Notes: a model not told the origin generated them from the letters alone. Numbered from the stretch's first letter, positions 36,412-46,338 are shown. The stretch: DNA of 64,000 nucleotides from Terriglobia bacterium (GCA_020072645.1 JAIQGK010000018.1:1-64000); one strand, 5' to 3'. Program-made: numbers and translations.

Positions 36412-37452
36412 GTGAAGTCCTGGGACGTCATCATCGCCGGCGCCGGCATCATCGGCGTGTCACTGGCCCTGGAGTTGCGCCAGCGGAGCGCTAGTGTGCT
36501 GGTGCTCGACCGCGCAGATCCCGGATCGGAAGCGTCTTCCGCCGCCGCCGGCATGTTGGCTCCAGCCGACCCGGAAACCCCTGAAGCTTTGCGCCAGCTG
36601 GCGATGGAAAGCGCGCGGATATTCGCTGCATTCGTGCAAAGGGTTGAGTCCGCAGCGGGCATCCAGGTGGATTTCCGCCGCGTCGGGACCCTTGCCCTTA
36701 TGTCCGAACCCACAGCGCCACGAGAATATCGCGGCCTCTCAGCCGCGGAGCTTCAGCTCCTTGAACCGTCCATCCACCGCTCTGAACATTCTGCGTACTT
36801 CGTGCGCGAAGATAGCGTCGATCCCAATTTACTCACGCGGGCCGCTCTTGCAGCCGCTCAGACGCACGGCGTTGAAGTTCGCGGGCATACGGCAGTCACA
36901 GAGATACGCGCGGGCGGAGACGCAGTGGAAATCCTGACTGGAACAGAAACTCTTTCCGCCGCCTCCGCCGTCGATTGCCGTGGCGCATGGTCAGGAGCGC
37001 CCGTGCGGCCACGCAAGGGACAGATGCTTTATGTCCTGCCGGAAGGCAAGTTGCTACAACATGTGTTACGCGCGCCGGAGGTATACGTTGTCCCCCGCAG
37101 CTCTGGCAAAATCCTCATCGGTGCAACCGTGGAGGATGTGGGCTTTGACAAGTCTGTAGATTCTTCCGCAATCCGACAGCTGCTAAATGCCGCAGCAAAA
37201 TATCTGCCGGCTCTGGCTTCCGCTCCAATCATCCAAAGCTGGGCAGGCTTGCGCCCGGGCACGCCTGACGATCTGCCCATCATCGGGCCGACCGATATAC
37301 CGCGCGTCTTTGCCGCCACGGGCCACTTTCGCAACGGCATCCTCCTGGCGCCGATCACCGCAAAAATCATGGCCGATCTGGTTCAAGGCCGGCCCTCTCC
37401 TCTGGATATCCGTGCCTTCTCGCCGCACCGCTTTCGGAGTACACAAAAGTAA
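36412..37452 (+). CDS. thiO: FAD-dependent glycine oxidase-like protein (ThiO)
   Basis: 346 residues. DAO-type FAD oxidoreductase: dinucleotide motif GAGIIGVSLALEL (10-22), SSAAAGMLAP, and the C-terminal GLRPGTPDDLPIIGPT and ATGHFRNGILLAPITA blocks, which match ThiO. That enzyme oxidises glycine to dehydroglycine for the thiazole of thiamin. GTG start. No other thiamin gene or TPP riboswitch is visible, so a different amino-acid substrate is possible. Confidence 0.85.
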   Translation: MKSWDVIIAGAGIIGVSLALELRQRSASVLVLDRADPGSEASSAAAGMLAPADPETPEALRQLAMESARIFAAFVQRVESAAGIQVDFRRVGTLALMSEPTAPREYRGLSAAELQLLEPSIHRSEHSAYFVREDSVDPNLLTRAALAAAQTHGVEVRGHTAVTEIRAGGDAVEILTGTETLSAASAVDCRGAWSGAPVRPRKGQMLYVLPEGKLLQHVLRAPEVYVVPRSSGKILIGATVEDVGFDKSVDSSAIRQLLNAAAKYLPALASAPIIQSWAGLRPGTPDDLPIIGPTDIPRVFAATGHFRNGILLAPITAKIMADLVQGRPSPLDIRAFSPHRFRSTQK

Positions 37453-37508
37453 AGGCCACGCTGCAAACACGCGTTCTAACCGCGCCTGATCTGTGCAAGA
37501 ATAGCTTT

Positions 37509-38867
37509 GTGGACCTTGAGTATCTGCTTATACAGCTTCTGCTCAAACTGGGCGTAGCCACGGCTGTGGCCAGCGCGCTGGGACGCTCCCATGAGTTCAA
37601 GAAGCTGCTGTTTGCCCGCAGACGCTCCCGCGAACGCAACATCCTCTTTGTTCTCTTTACCTGCATTCCCTTTGCGCTTGGTGTCTATTTTCGCTTTCGC
37701 GTGAAAAACTTCCAGTGCGCCGATCTCGGCTTTGAAGCTGCGATTCTCGTCGGCGTTTTGGGCGGTCGCGTCGCCGGGACTCTGGGCGGGTCCATCATGG
37801 CAATCCCTGCGCTCTTTCACGGTGAATGGCTCACGCTGCCCGTAAATGCGGGTGCAGGAATGCTGGCCGGATCGTTGCGCCACTTCTGCCGCAATGAAGA
37901 AGAGATTTGGACGTTCTCTCCATTCATCGACCTAAGCGTGTACCGATGGGTAAAGCGCAACCTGAGCCGTCCGCGCATCGACTGGCAGACAGCATTTTTC
38001 CTGATGATCATCGCCCTTCAGGCTGCGCGCCTGGAGTTGCATTACGCCTTGCCCAAAGAGATTTGGGCTCTTTCCATTAATAGTCCAGTAGCTTTGCTGG
38101 CAGTCGTTGCCGCCACGGTGGCAACCATCGCCATTCCGATCAAGATCTGGAATTTAACGCGCATTGAGATGAAGCTGGAAGAGCAGGAGCGCCTGCTTCT
38201 TGAAGCACGCCTTGACGCGCTGCAAAGCCAGATCAATCCGCATTTTCTCTTCAACACGCTGAACTCGGTGTCGTCGCTGGTGCGCTTTGATCCCGACCGC
38301 GCGCGCGAACTGATCTTGAAGCTTTCTAAAATACTGCGCCGCCTGCTGGGCAAGCATGATGAATTTGTGCAGCTCCGCGATGAGATTGAATTTGTGGACG
38401 ACTATCTTGATATTGAGGTCGTACGCTTTGGCCGCGACAAGCTTCGCGTCTATAAGCATCTTGATCCTGAAACGCTGGACATTGTGATCCCCGCAATCCT
38501 GTTGCAGCCGCTGGTGGAAAACTGCATTAAGCACGGCCTTGCTCCCAAGGTCGATGGCGGAAGCATCACCATCCGCAGCCGCATTCAGGACAACAAATTG
38601 ATGATCCAGGTGGAAGATGACGGTGTGGGCATGAGCGCGCCGCCGGCGGTGGCCGCAGAACAAATGGGCTCAGGCCGCGGCATCGGCATGGTCAACGTCG
38701 CGGAACGATTGCATGTTTTGTTTGGCGATGAAGGCAAGCTCACCGTGCAAAGCCGCGACGGCCACGGAACCCTCGTGATGCTGGAAATGCCTGTGCTCGA
38801 CACGGAACAGTCCGCTCCGGGCGCTGCCGCCGCAATCTATGCCGCGCGCTCCAACACGCGCTCGTAG
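37509..38867 (+). CDS. LytS-type sensor histidine kinase (orphan)
   Basis: 452 residues. A membrane sensor region with five or six helices (to about 215) resembling the 5TMR-LYT type, a short coiled coil, then the His_kinase domain with phosphoacceptor His245 in QINPHFLFNTLNS, and an HATPase_c domain (LVENCIKHGL, GVGMS, GIGMVNVAERL). Usually paired with a LytTR response regulator, but none adjoins. GTG start. Its 3' end overlaps bshA on the opposite strand by 31 bp, so the two genes share convergent coding ends. Confidence 0.92.
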   Translation: MDLEYLLIQLLLKLGVATAVASALGRSHEFKKLLFARRRSRERNILFVLFTCIPFALGVYFRFRVKNFQCADLGFEAAILVGVLGGRVAGTLGGSIMAIPALFHGEWLTLPVNAGAGMLAGSLRHFCRNEEEIWTFSPFIDLSVYRWVKRNLSRPRIDWQTAFFLMIIALQAARLELHYALPKEIWALSINSPVALLAVVAATVATIAIPIKIWNLTRIEMKLEEQERLLLEARLDALQSQINPHFLFNTLNSVSSLVRFDPDRARELILKLSKILRRLLGKHDEFVQLRDEIEFVDDYLDIEVVRFGRDKLRVYKHLDPETLDIVIPAILLQPLVENCIKHGLAPKVDGGSITIRSRIQDNKLMIQVEDDGVGMSAPPAVAAEQMGSGRGIGMVNVAERLHVLFGDEGKLTVQSRDGHGTLVMLEMPVLDTEQSAPGAAAAIYAARSNTRS

Positions 38868-39985
38868 AACCTTTCATATTCCGGAATGATCTTGGTGGAG
38901 CAGAACCTTGTCTGCGCTTCCCATCGCGCTATCTTTCCCATCTCGCGCAAGCGTTTTTCGTCAGAAAGAATATCAATCGCATAGCGTGACATCGTTTCCA
39001 CATCGCCTACCTCGGCCAGATAGCCGCTGCGCTCATGGTCAACCACTTCCGCAACGCCCCCAACGGAGGTCGCTACAGCAGGAACTTCGCAGGCCATGCC
39101 TTCCAGCGCAGCCAGTCCAAAAGATTCCATCTCGCTGGGCACCAGCATCAGGTCGGCAATGGAGAGCTTTTCATAAACGCGGTCCACCTTGCCCAGAAAC
39201 TCCACGCGATTGCGCAGGCCTTTCTGGTTTACCAGCCACTCCGCGCGTGAGCGCTCCGGTCCATCGCCCATCAGCAGCAGCCGCGAGGGAATTTTCTTGT
39301 GCACGCGATCAAAGATCTCAATCACGTCGCAAATCCGCTTGACTGGCCTGAAATTCGACACGTGCACCAGAATGCGCTCGTCTTTTCCCGCGAATTCAGC
39401 ACGATTCTCAGCCGCCTTGGGATCGCGCGTATAGATGTCACAGTTCACAAAATTGTAGATCACTTCAATCGGATTCTTGATCTCGAATTCCTGCACCGTA
39501 CGCTGCTTCAGGTAATGCGAGATGGCGGTCACGCCGTCGCTCTGCTCAATCGAATAACGCGTCACCGGAAGATAGGAACGGTCAGCGCCCACAATCGTGA
39601 TATCGGTGCCGTGGAGGGTGGTCACAAACGGCAGCTTGCGCGCCTTGCCGTTGGTCTGGGCCGCCAGCATTTGTCGCGCGAGCAATGCACTGACAGAATG
39701 CGGAATCGCATAGTGCACGTGCAGAATATCGAGGTTATAGATTTCCGCCACTTCCGCCATCCGCGTGGCCAGCGCCAAGTCATACGGCGGATATTCAAAC
39801 AGCGGATACTGCGACACCGTGACTTCATGAAAGAACACGCGGGGCTGCTTGGTATTCAGGCGGATGGGCTGCTGGTAAGCGATGAAATGCACTTCATGGC
39901 CACGCTGCGCCAGCTCAATGCCGAGTTCCGTGCCCACAACTCCGCTGCCGCCGTAGGTGGGATAACAAGTTATTCCTATCTTCAT
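38837..39985 (-). CDS. bshA: N-acetyl-alpha-D-glucosaminyl L-malate synthase BshA
   Basis: 382 residues, GT4-type glycosyltransferase. It transfers GlcNAc from UDP-GlcNAc to L-malate, the first step of bacillithiol synthesis. Motifs: N-terminal GITCYPTYGGSGVVGTELG, HVHYAIPHSVSA, TTLHGTDIT, VSNFRPVKR, and the nucleotide-sugar EX7E region PSEMESFGLAALEGMA. The match to BshA, not just GT4, comes from the N-terminal block and the LHGTDITIVG segment. bshB and bshC are not in the window. The gene is converging with the LytS-type kinase. Confidence 0.93.
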   Translation of the reverse strand: MKIGITCYPTYGGSGVVGTELGIELAQRGHEVHFIAYQQPIRLNTKQPRVFFHEVTVSQYPLFEYPPYDLALATRMAEVAEIYNLDILHVHYAIPHSVSALLARQMLAAQTNGKARKLPFVTTLHGTDITIVGADRSYLPVTRYSIEQSDGVTAISHYLKQRTVQEFEIKNPIEVIYNFVNCDIYTRDPKAAENRAEFAGKDERILVHVSNFRPVKRICDVIEIFDRVHKKIPSRLLLMGDGPERSRAEWLVNQKGLRNRVEFLGKVDRVYEKLSIADLMLVPSEMESFGLAALEGMACEVPAVATSVGGVAEVVDHERSGYLAEVGDVETMSRYAIDILSDEKRLREMGKIARWEAQTRFCSTKIIPEYERFYERVLERAA

Positions 39986-40130
39986 TTAGTTATATCGCCC
40001 ATGAATTGATTCAGCTGAAGATAACAGGATTCACAAATGTTTCATCGAACGGACGAAACAAGGCTGAGACGATGGCTCGCACTGCCTATTAATAATGTCC
40101 CACGACACTTATTCAAGCTGTCCGGGCGTT

Positions 40131-40922
40131 TCACGCAGATTGGCTGCCAAGAAATCCCATGATCGCCTTCAACGAAGCTTCCGGCTGATCGGTGACAAAG
40201 ATATGGCTGGCGTGCGGCAGCTTCACCAGTTGCGATCCATTGATCCGCGCGGAAATCAGATCGGCATTGCCAACCGGCACCAGTTGGTCCGTCTCACCGT
40301 GGATGACCAGAGTTGGCGCCACGATTTTGTGCAATCGGCTGTATGCTTCCCATTCGTAAATACCCTGCAACTGCGCCTTGTAAGCCTCTGGTTTGGGAAA
40401 CCATTGGCGGCGGATCGCCAGGTCTTCTTCAATCCGCTCCAGCGGAGTGGAAGAATCATAAACATAAGGCCGCATGGCGCGGGCATGTTCCTCTGGCCCC
40501 AGACCGATGCCCATCAGAATCTCGTTAACGCGCTTCTCTGCCCGTACGGCGTTAGGGCCACCTGGCGCGGTGCATCCCAGAATCAGTGATCGAACGCGCG
40601 CGGGATACTGCAGTACGAACTCCTGCGCAATCATCCCGCCCATCGAAAGGCCAAAGACATGTGCACGCTCGACTCCTGCCGCGTCGAGTGCGGCCGCAGC
40701 GTCGGAAGCCATTAGCGCAATGGAGTATGGTCCCGGAGGCACGTCACTCTGGCCGGTACCGCGATTGTCGAGCGCGATCGTCCGATAGCGTTTCGTCAGC
40801 GTGGGCCGCGTGCGATGCCACAGGTAGGACGGATAGCCAAGCCCCATGATGAGCAAAATGGGATCGCCGCTTCCCTGTTCGTCCCAGTAAATCTTCGCGC
40901 CCTGGTTTTGAAGAAACGCCAT
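40131..40922 (-). CDS. alpha/beta hydrolase (3-oxoadipate enol-lactonase-like)
   Basis: 263 residues, one alpha/beta hydrolase domain. Oxyanion region LIMGLGYP, nucleophile Ser in GLSMGGM, Asp in GETDQLVP and His in PHASHIF form a complete triad. The overall pattern is closest to PcaD-type lactonases, but the true substrate is unknown. It is 11 bp downstream of the FAH-family gene on the same strand. The pair may act in one catabolic route of an aromatic or dicarboxylate compound. Confidence 0.88.
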   Translation of the reverse strand: MAFLQNQGAKIYWDEQGSGDPILLIMGLGYPSYLWHRTRPTLTKRYRTIALDNRGTGQSDVPPGPYSIALMASDAAAALDAAGVERAHVFGLSMGGMIAQEFVLQYPARVRSLILGCTAPGGPNAVRAEKRVNEILMGIGLGPEEHARAMRPYVYDSSTPLERIEEDLAIRRQWFPKPEAYKAQLQGIYEWEAYSRLHKIVAPTLVIHGETDQLVPVGNADLISARINGSQLVKLPHASHIFVTDQPEASLKAIMGFLGSQSA

Positions 40923-40933
40923 TAAGTCTCCTG

Positions 40934-41944
40934 TTACATCAGATCAAACGTCAGTTCGCCCAGCTTCTCCAGACTGCATGCGATTTTATCTCCGGGCTTC
41001 AACCAGACCTGCTGGTCTTTTGGCTTGCCCTGGATCACGCCTTCCGGTGTTCCGGTAAAAATAATGTCGCCCGGGCGCAGCGTGATATAGCGAGAGATAT
41101 AGCTGACCATCTGTCTGCTGTTAAAGATGAAGTCGCTGGTATTGGACGACTGCCGCGTTTCACCGTTGACCCGCGTTTCCAGCTTCAAGTTGTCAGGATT
41201 GATCTGGTCAGCCGTGACCATATACGGCCCGATAGGCGCAAACTGGTCAGGCGTCTTGCCGATCATCCATTGACCGCCGGTCTCAAGTTGCAGGTCGCGG
41301 GCCGTAAAGTCATTGCCGGTGCAGTATCCGGCTACGTAGGAAAGCGCGTCGGCTTCGCTAACGTTTTTCGCTTCCTTGCCGATCACCATCACCAGCTCAC
41401 ACTCGTAATCGAATTTTTTGGCGTACTCCACCGGCAGCTTGACCGTGCCCTTGTGATGATTCAGCGCGACGTTGAACTTATTGAACAGCACAGGCGCTTT
41501 CGGAATCGGCGACCCGATCTCCTGCGCATGCTTGCGGTAATTCAGCCCCACACAAACAATCTTTTCCGGATGCACCACCACCGGTCCATACTCAATGCCA
41601 TCCTCTTTGACGAACGCCGAATGCGCCGAACTGGATTTCAGCGCAGCATCCACCAGCGCATTCAGGCTGGGACCATCTTCATGCTGGAGCAGATCATCAA
41701 CGGTTGCAGGCGCATGCATCTTCAGCAGCTTCGCGGCTTCCGGTACGACCAGAATGCCCTTATCGGTCTTGACCGCCAGCTCATACGCGCCATTACGACG
41801 AAGGTTTAATACAGTGAGCTTCTGCGCCATACCGCGCCTGTGTCCTTCGTCTGCGCTCACGCCAGCATGCGCCATGGTAAAGCCTCCTGTGGCGGCCACG
41901 GCCGCAATTGCACCCGCTCCCTGCAACACTTTTCTGCGCTCCAT
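40934..41944 (-). CDS. fumarylacetoacetate hydrolase family protein with Tat-like leader
   Basis: 336 residues. The C-terminal 215 residues are an FAH domain: VGLNYRKHAQEIG, the metal-binding YECELVMVIGKE, YTTGNDF-like GYCTGNDFTARD, and PGDIIFTGTPEGV. Members hydrolyse or decarboxylate acyl-pyruvates, usually in the cytosol. Unusually, this one starts with MERRKVLQGAGAIAAVAATGG, which looks like a Tat or Sec leader, so it may be exported. About 80 extra residues separate the leader from the core. First gene of a two-gene unit with the hydrolase at 40131. Confidence 0.88.
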   Translation of the reverse strand: MERRKVLQGAGAIAAVAATGGFTMAHAGVSADEGHRRGMAQKLTVLNLRRNGAYELAVKTDKGILVVPEAAKLLKMHAPATVDDLLQHEDGPSLNALVDAALKSSSAHSAFVKEDGIEYGPVVVHPEKIVCVGLNYRKHAQEIGSPIPKAPVLFNKFNVALNHHKGTVKLPVEYAKKFDYECELVMVIGKEAKNVSEADALSYVAGYCTGNDFTARDLQLETGGQWMIGKTPDQFAPIGPYMVTADQINPDNLKLETRVNGETRQSSNTSDFIFNSRQMVSYISRYITLRPGDIIFTGTPEGVIQGKPKDQQVWLKPGDKIACSLEKLGELTFDLM

Positions 41945-42084
41945 AGTTCAACGCTCCCTTCGGGGTGAAAACAATAATACATGTCAGTTCGTCCCAGAGA
42001 CCACCATGTGAGGAAAGTTCGTGAGCCATCAGGCTGACGCTATAATGGCAATCGATTGGTGATTGGTAAGGAGTTCCATTCCTC

Positions 42085-43392
42085 TTGAGGCATTCACGTT
42101 TTGTCCTTGCAGCAATGTTAGCTGTAACCTTGTGCGGTTTAGCTCAGTCAAAGCCTGATCCTGTAGAAATTCTGCAGCGTACCAGGGAGCGGTTGCTAAT
42201 GGATCTTAAACGGATGCCCCGCTACACCTGTGTGCAGACTATTACGCGGACTTACTATGAGGGGAAACACCAGTTTGTTCGGCCATCCTGTTCCTCCCTG
42301 ATTTCAGAGCACAATGCGCGTAAAAAGAAGTTACCAGTAGAAGGTTGGGACCGTTTGCGCCTGGAAGTTGCTCTGGTGGAGGGAAGCAGCGTCTATTCAT
42401 GGGTCGGCGCGCCACGGTTTACCGATGATACGCTGGACAAGCTGGCTGGCTCCGGACCACTGGGCAGCGGAGACTTTGGCGTTTTTCTAAACGGGATCCT
42501 GAACCATGCGGTTCCGGTTTTCCAGGGAGAGCGCGTTGTCAATGGCAGTCTCCTGTTTGAGTACTCATATGAAATGCCCATTGGCCAAAGCAGCTACAGA
42601 GTGAAGGTTCCGGATGGCTGGGCGGTCATCGGTTATGGCGGCACACTTCTGTTGGATCCTCAAGCCAATGATCTGGTACAGCTGGTCGTGCGCACGGATG
42701 AGTTACCTTCAGTGAGCTCCGCCTGCCAGGCGACGAGTGAGGTCACTTACCAGCGTACCCCAATCCACCAACGCATGGTCTTGGTCCCGCAGGAAACGCG
42801 GCTTTTTACCATCAACGCTACCGGTGCTGAGTCAATGAGCCAGACCACCTACGCAAATTGCCGCGAATACGCCAGTACCATAAAGATGATTTTCGGTAAT
42901 GAACCAACTGTTGCAGGTTCGGTCGCGACCACGCCGACGCCGGAGGCTCCCACGGCGCTTCCCGCAGGATTGCGTTTCAACGCCCACGTTACGACGCCCC
43001 TGGAAATTGAAACAGCAGCGGCCGGCGACCCGATCGAAGCAATACTCACAAGTCCCATGCGTGAGAAGAAACAGATAATCGCGCCGGCAGGCGCCCTTCT
43101 GCATGGCCGCTTGCGGACGGTTAAATCCTGGAATGGCCCCTTCGATTCCATCCAAATCGGCGTGCAATTTGAATCGATTGAAATTGGGGGAAGAAAGGTC
43201 CCGCTCAGCGCGATTTTGTACCCTGCCCGCGCTATATATTTGCCTGGATATTCCTATCGAACGAGATTTTTTGAACGTGACTATTCCTTCGTCGGCGGTA
43301 CTTTCTTTTTCAATGAGACCCGCTTGCGTCCCAAGCAGCTCGATGCAGAATGGATTACCGTCGCACCCGACGAGCACAAAGACAAGAAATAA
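42085..43392 (+). CDS. secreted protein with TrbI/VirB10-like C-terminal fold
   Basis: 435 residues. TTG start with AAGGAG eleven bases upstream. Signal peptide about 1-22. The N-terminal half (30-270) begins with a helix and YTCVQTITR, a pattern I recall in acidobacterial secreted proteins. The C-terminal part from about 295 (AGDPIEAILTSP, APAGALLHGRL, IGVQFESIEIGGRKVPL) resembles the beta-barrel core of VirB10/TrbI proteins. There is no secretion-system gene nearby, so a type IV secretion role is unlikely. Function unknown. Confidence 0.75.
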   Translation: MRHSRFVLAAMLAVTLCGLAQSKPDPVEILQRTRERLLMDLKRMPRYTCVQTITRTYYEGKHQFVRPSCSSLISEHNARKKKLPVEGWDRLRLEVALVEGSSVYSWVGAPRFTDDTLDKLAGSGPLGSGDFGVFLNGILNHAVPVFQGERVVNGSLLFEYSYEMPIGQSSYRVKVPDGWAVIGYGGTLLLDPQANDLVQLVVRTDELPSVSSACQATSEVTYQRTPIHQRMVLVPQETRLFTINATGAESMSQTTYANCREYASTIKMIFGNEPTVAGSVATTPTPEAPTALPAGLRFNAHVTTPLEIETAAAGDPIEAILTSPMREKKQIIAPAGALLHGRLRTVKSWNGPFDSIQIGVQFESIEIGGRKVPLSAILYPARAIYLPGYSYRTRFFERDYSFVGGTFFFNETRLRPKQLDAEWITVAPDEHKDKK

Positions 43393-43429
43393 CCCCTGAG
43401 TTCCCAGGGCAGGCCCGGCACACTCTGTT

Positions 43430-44902
43430 TTAGTCCGGCCAGCGGCACGTCACGACCTTGGTTTCCGTATAGAAATTCACGCCGTCTTTGCCCAGCGCAT
43501 GCAGGTCGCCGAAGAATGAGCCTTTCCATCCTGAGAACGGAAAGAATGCCACGGGCGCAGGCACGCCCACGTTGATTCCCACCATTCCGGCAGTAACGTT
43601 CTGCGTGAAATGCCGCGCTGCGCCGCCGGAGCGGGTGAAGACCGATGCGGCATTGCCGTACTCAGACCGGCTCACAACATCGATCGCTTCTTTGAGGTCC
43701 TTCGCACGAATCACTGAAAGCACCGGACCAAAAATTTCTTCTTTGGCCAGGCGCGACTCGGGATTCACTTTGTCCAGAATGGTCGGTCCCACGAAATAGC
43801 CTTTGCCATTGGCGACGGGATCTTTGCGGCCATCGCGCGCCAGCACCGCGCCTTCTTTTTCTCCCAGCTCGATATAACTGAGAATGCGCTTCTTCGATTC
43901 GTCGGTGATCACCGGCCCCATTCCGGTCTTCAGGTCGCAGCCGTTGCCCACGGTCAGGTTGTCAGCGGCGCGAACCAGTTCTTTTACCAGTGGATCGCCG
44001 ATTTCTCCTACGGCAACTACAACGCTCGTCGCAAGGCAGCGTTCGCCCGCGCAACCAAAGCCTGAGCCCATCACGGCCGCAACGGTTGATTTCATATCGG
44101 CATCCGGCAGTACGACGGAATGGTTTTTTGCTCCGCCCAGCGCCTGCACGCGCTTGCCGTTGTTGGCCGCGGTTTCATAAATGTATTTAGCCACCGCGCT
44201 GGAGCCGACGAATGACACAGCCCGCACGCGCGGATCAGTCAGCAACTGGTCAACCGTGCTCTTTGCGCCGTGCACCAGATTCAGCACGCCGGGCGGCATT
44301 CCGGCTTCCTGCGCCAGTTCAACCATGCGCGCGGCCGTGCGCGGAACTTTGTCAGAGGGCTTCAGGACAAAAGTGTTGCCGCAGGCAATGGCCAGCGGAA
44401 ACATCCACAACGGAACCATGATGGGGAAGTTAAACGGCGTAATGCCTACGCACACGCCAATGGGATATCGAGTTGACCAGCTATCGACGGACGTGCCAAC
44501 GCGATCCACCGTATCGCCCATCATGAGAGTTGGCGCGCCGCAGGCAAACTCAATGCATTCAATGCCGCGATCAAACGATCCCTGCGCTTCTTCACGCGTC
44601 TTGCCATTTTCTTCCGTGATCAATCCGACCAGTTCCTGCGCATTCGCCTCCAGCAGCTCGCGAAGCTTAAACAGCACCTTGCAGCGCTGCACCACCGGCG
44701 TTTTGCTCCATGCGGGAAACGCCTTGTGCGCCGCGTCAATGGCGTCGGAGATTTCTTCCGGGGTACAGCGCGGAATCTCAGCCACCGCTTCTCCCGTTGC
44801 GGGATTGTGCTGGATGTCCTTTGGGCCGGTAGAAATCACGGCCTTTCCATTGATGTAGAGCGGACAGGATTTCAGTTCGGTGGCGGTTGCGCTGGGCGTC
44901 AT
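43430..44902 (-). CDS. mmsA: CoA-acylating methylmalonate-semialdehyde dehydrogenase
   Basis: 490 residues from the ATG at 44902, with GAGG six bases upstream; a GTG four codons earlier is possible. ALDH superfamily, MMSDH type: ITPFNFPIMVPLWMFPLAIA, the FVGSSAVAKYIYE block, and the catalytic Cys in GCAGERCLA. The KNHSVVLPDAD segment fits CoA-acylating members, which turn methylmalonate semialdehyde (valine, inositol breakdown) into propionyl-CoA. No other valine-pathway genes adjoin. 28 bp downstream of the saccharopine-dehydrogenase-like gene, possibly co-transcribed. Confidence 0.93.
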   Translation of the reverse strand: MTPSATATELKSCPLYINGKAVISTGPKDIQHNPATGEAVAEIPRCTPEEISDAIDAAHKAFPAWSKTPVVQRCKVLFKLRELLEANAQELVGLITEENGKTREEAQGSFDRGIECIEFACGAPTLMMGDTVDRVGTSVDSWSTRYPIGVCVGITPFNFPIMVPLWMFPLAIACGNTFVLKPSDKVPRTAARMVELAQEAGMPPGVLNLVHGAKSTVDQLLTDPRVRAVSFVGSSAVAKYIYETAANNGKRVQALGGAKNHSVVLPDADMKSTVAAVMGSGFGCAGERCLATSVVVAVGEIGDPLVKELVRAADNLTVGNGCDLKTGMGPVITDESKKRILSYIELGEKEGAVLARDGRKDPVANGKGYFVGPTILDKVNPESRLAKEEIFGPVLSVIRAKDLKEAIDVVSRSEYGNAASVFTRSGGAARHFTQNVTAGMVGINVGVPAPVAFFPFSGWKGSFFGDLHALGKDGVNFYTETKVVTCRWPD

Positions 44903-44930
44903 TAGAAACCTCACTGGATGTATCTAAATT

Positions 44931-46184
44931 TTACACCGCAGCGCCATTGAACGGGCCTTGCTCCGATGTTTCCAGCCGCATACCCGCCTTGCGCAGGCGT
45001 TCGACCAGAACATCGCCCAGTCCCGTGGCAGGTGTAAGTACTCCGCCGCGTTGCTGTCCGCCGGGAAGCTGGTCTGCATTCAACGCCAGGCAGAGCGCCG
45101 ATTCACAAAGAAATTTTACGGTCGCCCGATTGCCGGGGTCGCCCTGATCGGAAACGATTCCAAAAACCTTTCGGCCATCAGCGGCGATTCCCACTAGATC
45201 ACAACGGAAGAAGCCGTTGTCCATTGTTTTTTGCGATGGGCCCTGACCGGGCTTGGGAGCCAGGCGCGTTAAGAATCGTCTCCCAACAGACGATTTCAGC
45301 GTGGCTTGCAGCATGCCCAGAGCCATGAGCATGCCGTACGATTTGAGACGCGGCATTGGGCCGGTGATTTTCTGGTATTCCTGATAATGAAATTCCCGTC
45401 CGTAGGGTTCACGCCATTGCTCAAACAGCCCAGCGCTGCGGCGGACAACCCGTGTATTGGCCACTCCCATGATGAAAGGCGTGTGCCATGCGCCCATCTC
45501 AGCGTCGAAGCGGGCGTCTCGCGGGTCTTGATCAAGCTTGCTTGCTTCTTTGGCGTTTGCTGTCGGCGGATTGAGCAGAAAAGGCTCCTGCATCCGCGCT
45601 GAATGTCCGGAAGCTTGCGCGTTTGAGGCCGAAGCGAACGTTCCGCCATTGAGCCCGCCGCGTATCTGGTAAAAAGACTTCACTTCGCGGCAGTCAACAC
45701 GCAGCTTGCTTTTGATATGGCGCGCCACCAGATATGTCCCGATGTCAGAAGGAATGGAATCGAAGCCGCAGCACGGGATGATCCGCGTTCCATCGGCAGC
45801 AGCGCGAGCGTGATAGCGGTCAATCAGGTCGCGTACCCAGAAGGTTTCTCCGGTGATGTCAACATAGTGCGTCTTGAAGCGCACGCAGGCATCCACGATC
45901 TTGCTTCCATAAAGAGAGAACGGCCCGGCGGTGGTTAGCAGGATGCGCGTCTGCGACACAATGGCGTCCACGGCCTGCTGGTCTTGCGCGTCCGCCACTA
46001 GGATGTCGATCGACTTGGCGTTCTCGCCCGCCTGAGTACGCGCTGCCTCAAGCGTCTGGCGGTTGCGTCCAGCGATGGCCCAGCGGACATCAGACCCGGC
46101 ATTGCGGGCAAAGTATTCCACGGTCTGGCGACCGGTAAAGCCGCTGGCCCCGTAGAGCACAACGTCGTATTTCCGCTCAGGCAT
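44931..46184 (-). CDS. saccharopine dehydrogenase-like NAD(P)-binding protein
   Basis: 417 residues. Rossmann start YDVVLYGASGFTGRQTVEYFA with the GxSGFTG motif, then the family blocks ILLTTAGPFSLYG, THYVDITGE and CCGFDSIPSDIGTYL. This is the branch with mycobacterial trans-acting enoyl reductases and uncharacterised lysine-pathway-like proteins, so lysine metabolism is not implied. Some members act on lipids. Same strand and just upstream of mmsA. Confidence 0.88.
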   Translation of the reverse strand: MPERKYDVVLYGASGFTGRQTVEYFARNAGSDVRWAIAGRNRQTLEAARTQAGENAKSIDILVADAQDQQAVDAIVSQTRILLTTAGPFSLYGSKIVDACVRFKTHYVDITGETFWVRDLIDRYHARAAADGTRIIPCCGFDSIPSDIGTYLVARHIKSKLRVDCREVKSFYQIRGGLNGGTFASASNAQASGHSARMQEPFLLNPPTANAKEASKLDQDPRDARFDAEMGAWHTPFIMGVANTRVVRRSAGLFEQWREPYGREFHYQEYQKITGPMPRLKSYGMLMALGMLQATLKSSVGRRFLTRLAPKPGQGPSQKTMDNGFFRCDLVGIAADGRKVFGIVSDQGDPGNRATVKFLCESALCLALNADQLPGGQQRGGVLTPATGLGDVLVERLRKAGMRLETSEQGPFNGAAV

Positions 46185-46338
46185 AGTGAGTGTCCTTGAT
46201 GGTTAGCTGCAAGGTTTGCGGAACAGCCTATCATCCTGGCGGCGAGTTCACCATTCTGGTTGCGGCCAGACACACTTCATGCACCGGCTTCAGCAGCTAC
46301 TTACCAACCCAAAAGCCAATTCCAGACTCCTATTCATC

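Noticed and set aside
36387-36412. TPP riboswitch before the ThiO-like gene
   Set aside because: Only 24 bp separate it from the sortase gene; no thi-box sequence fits.
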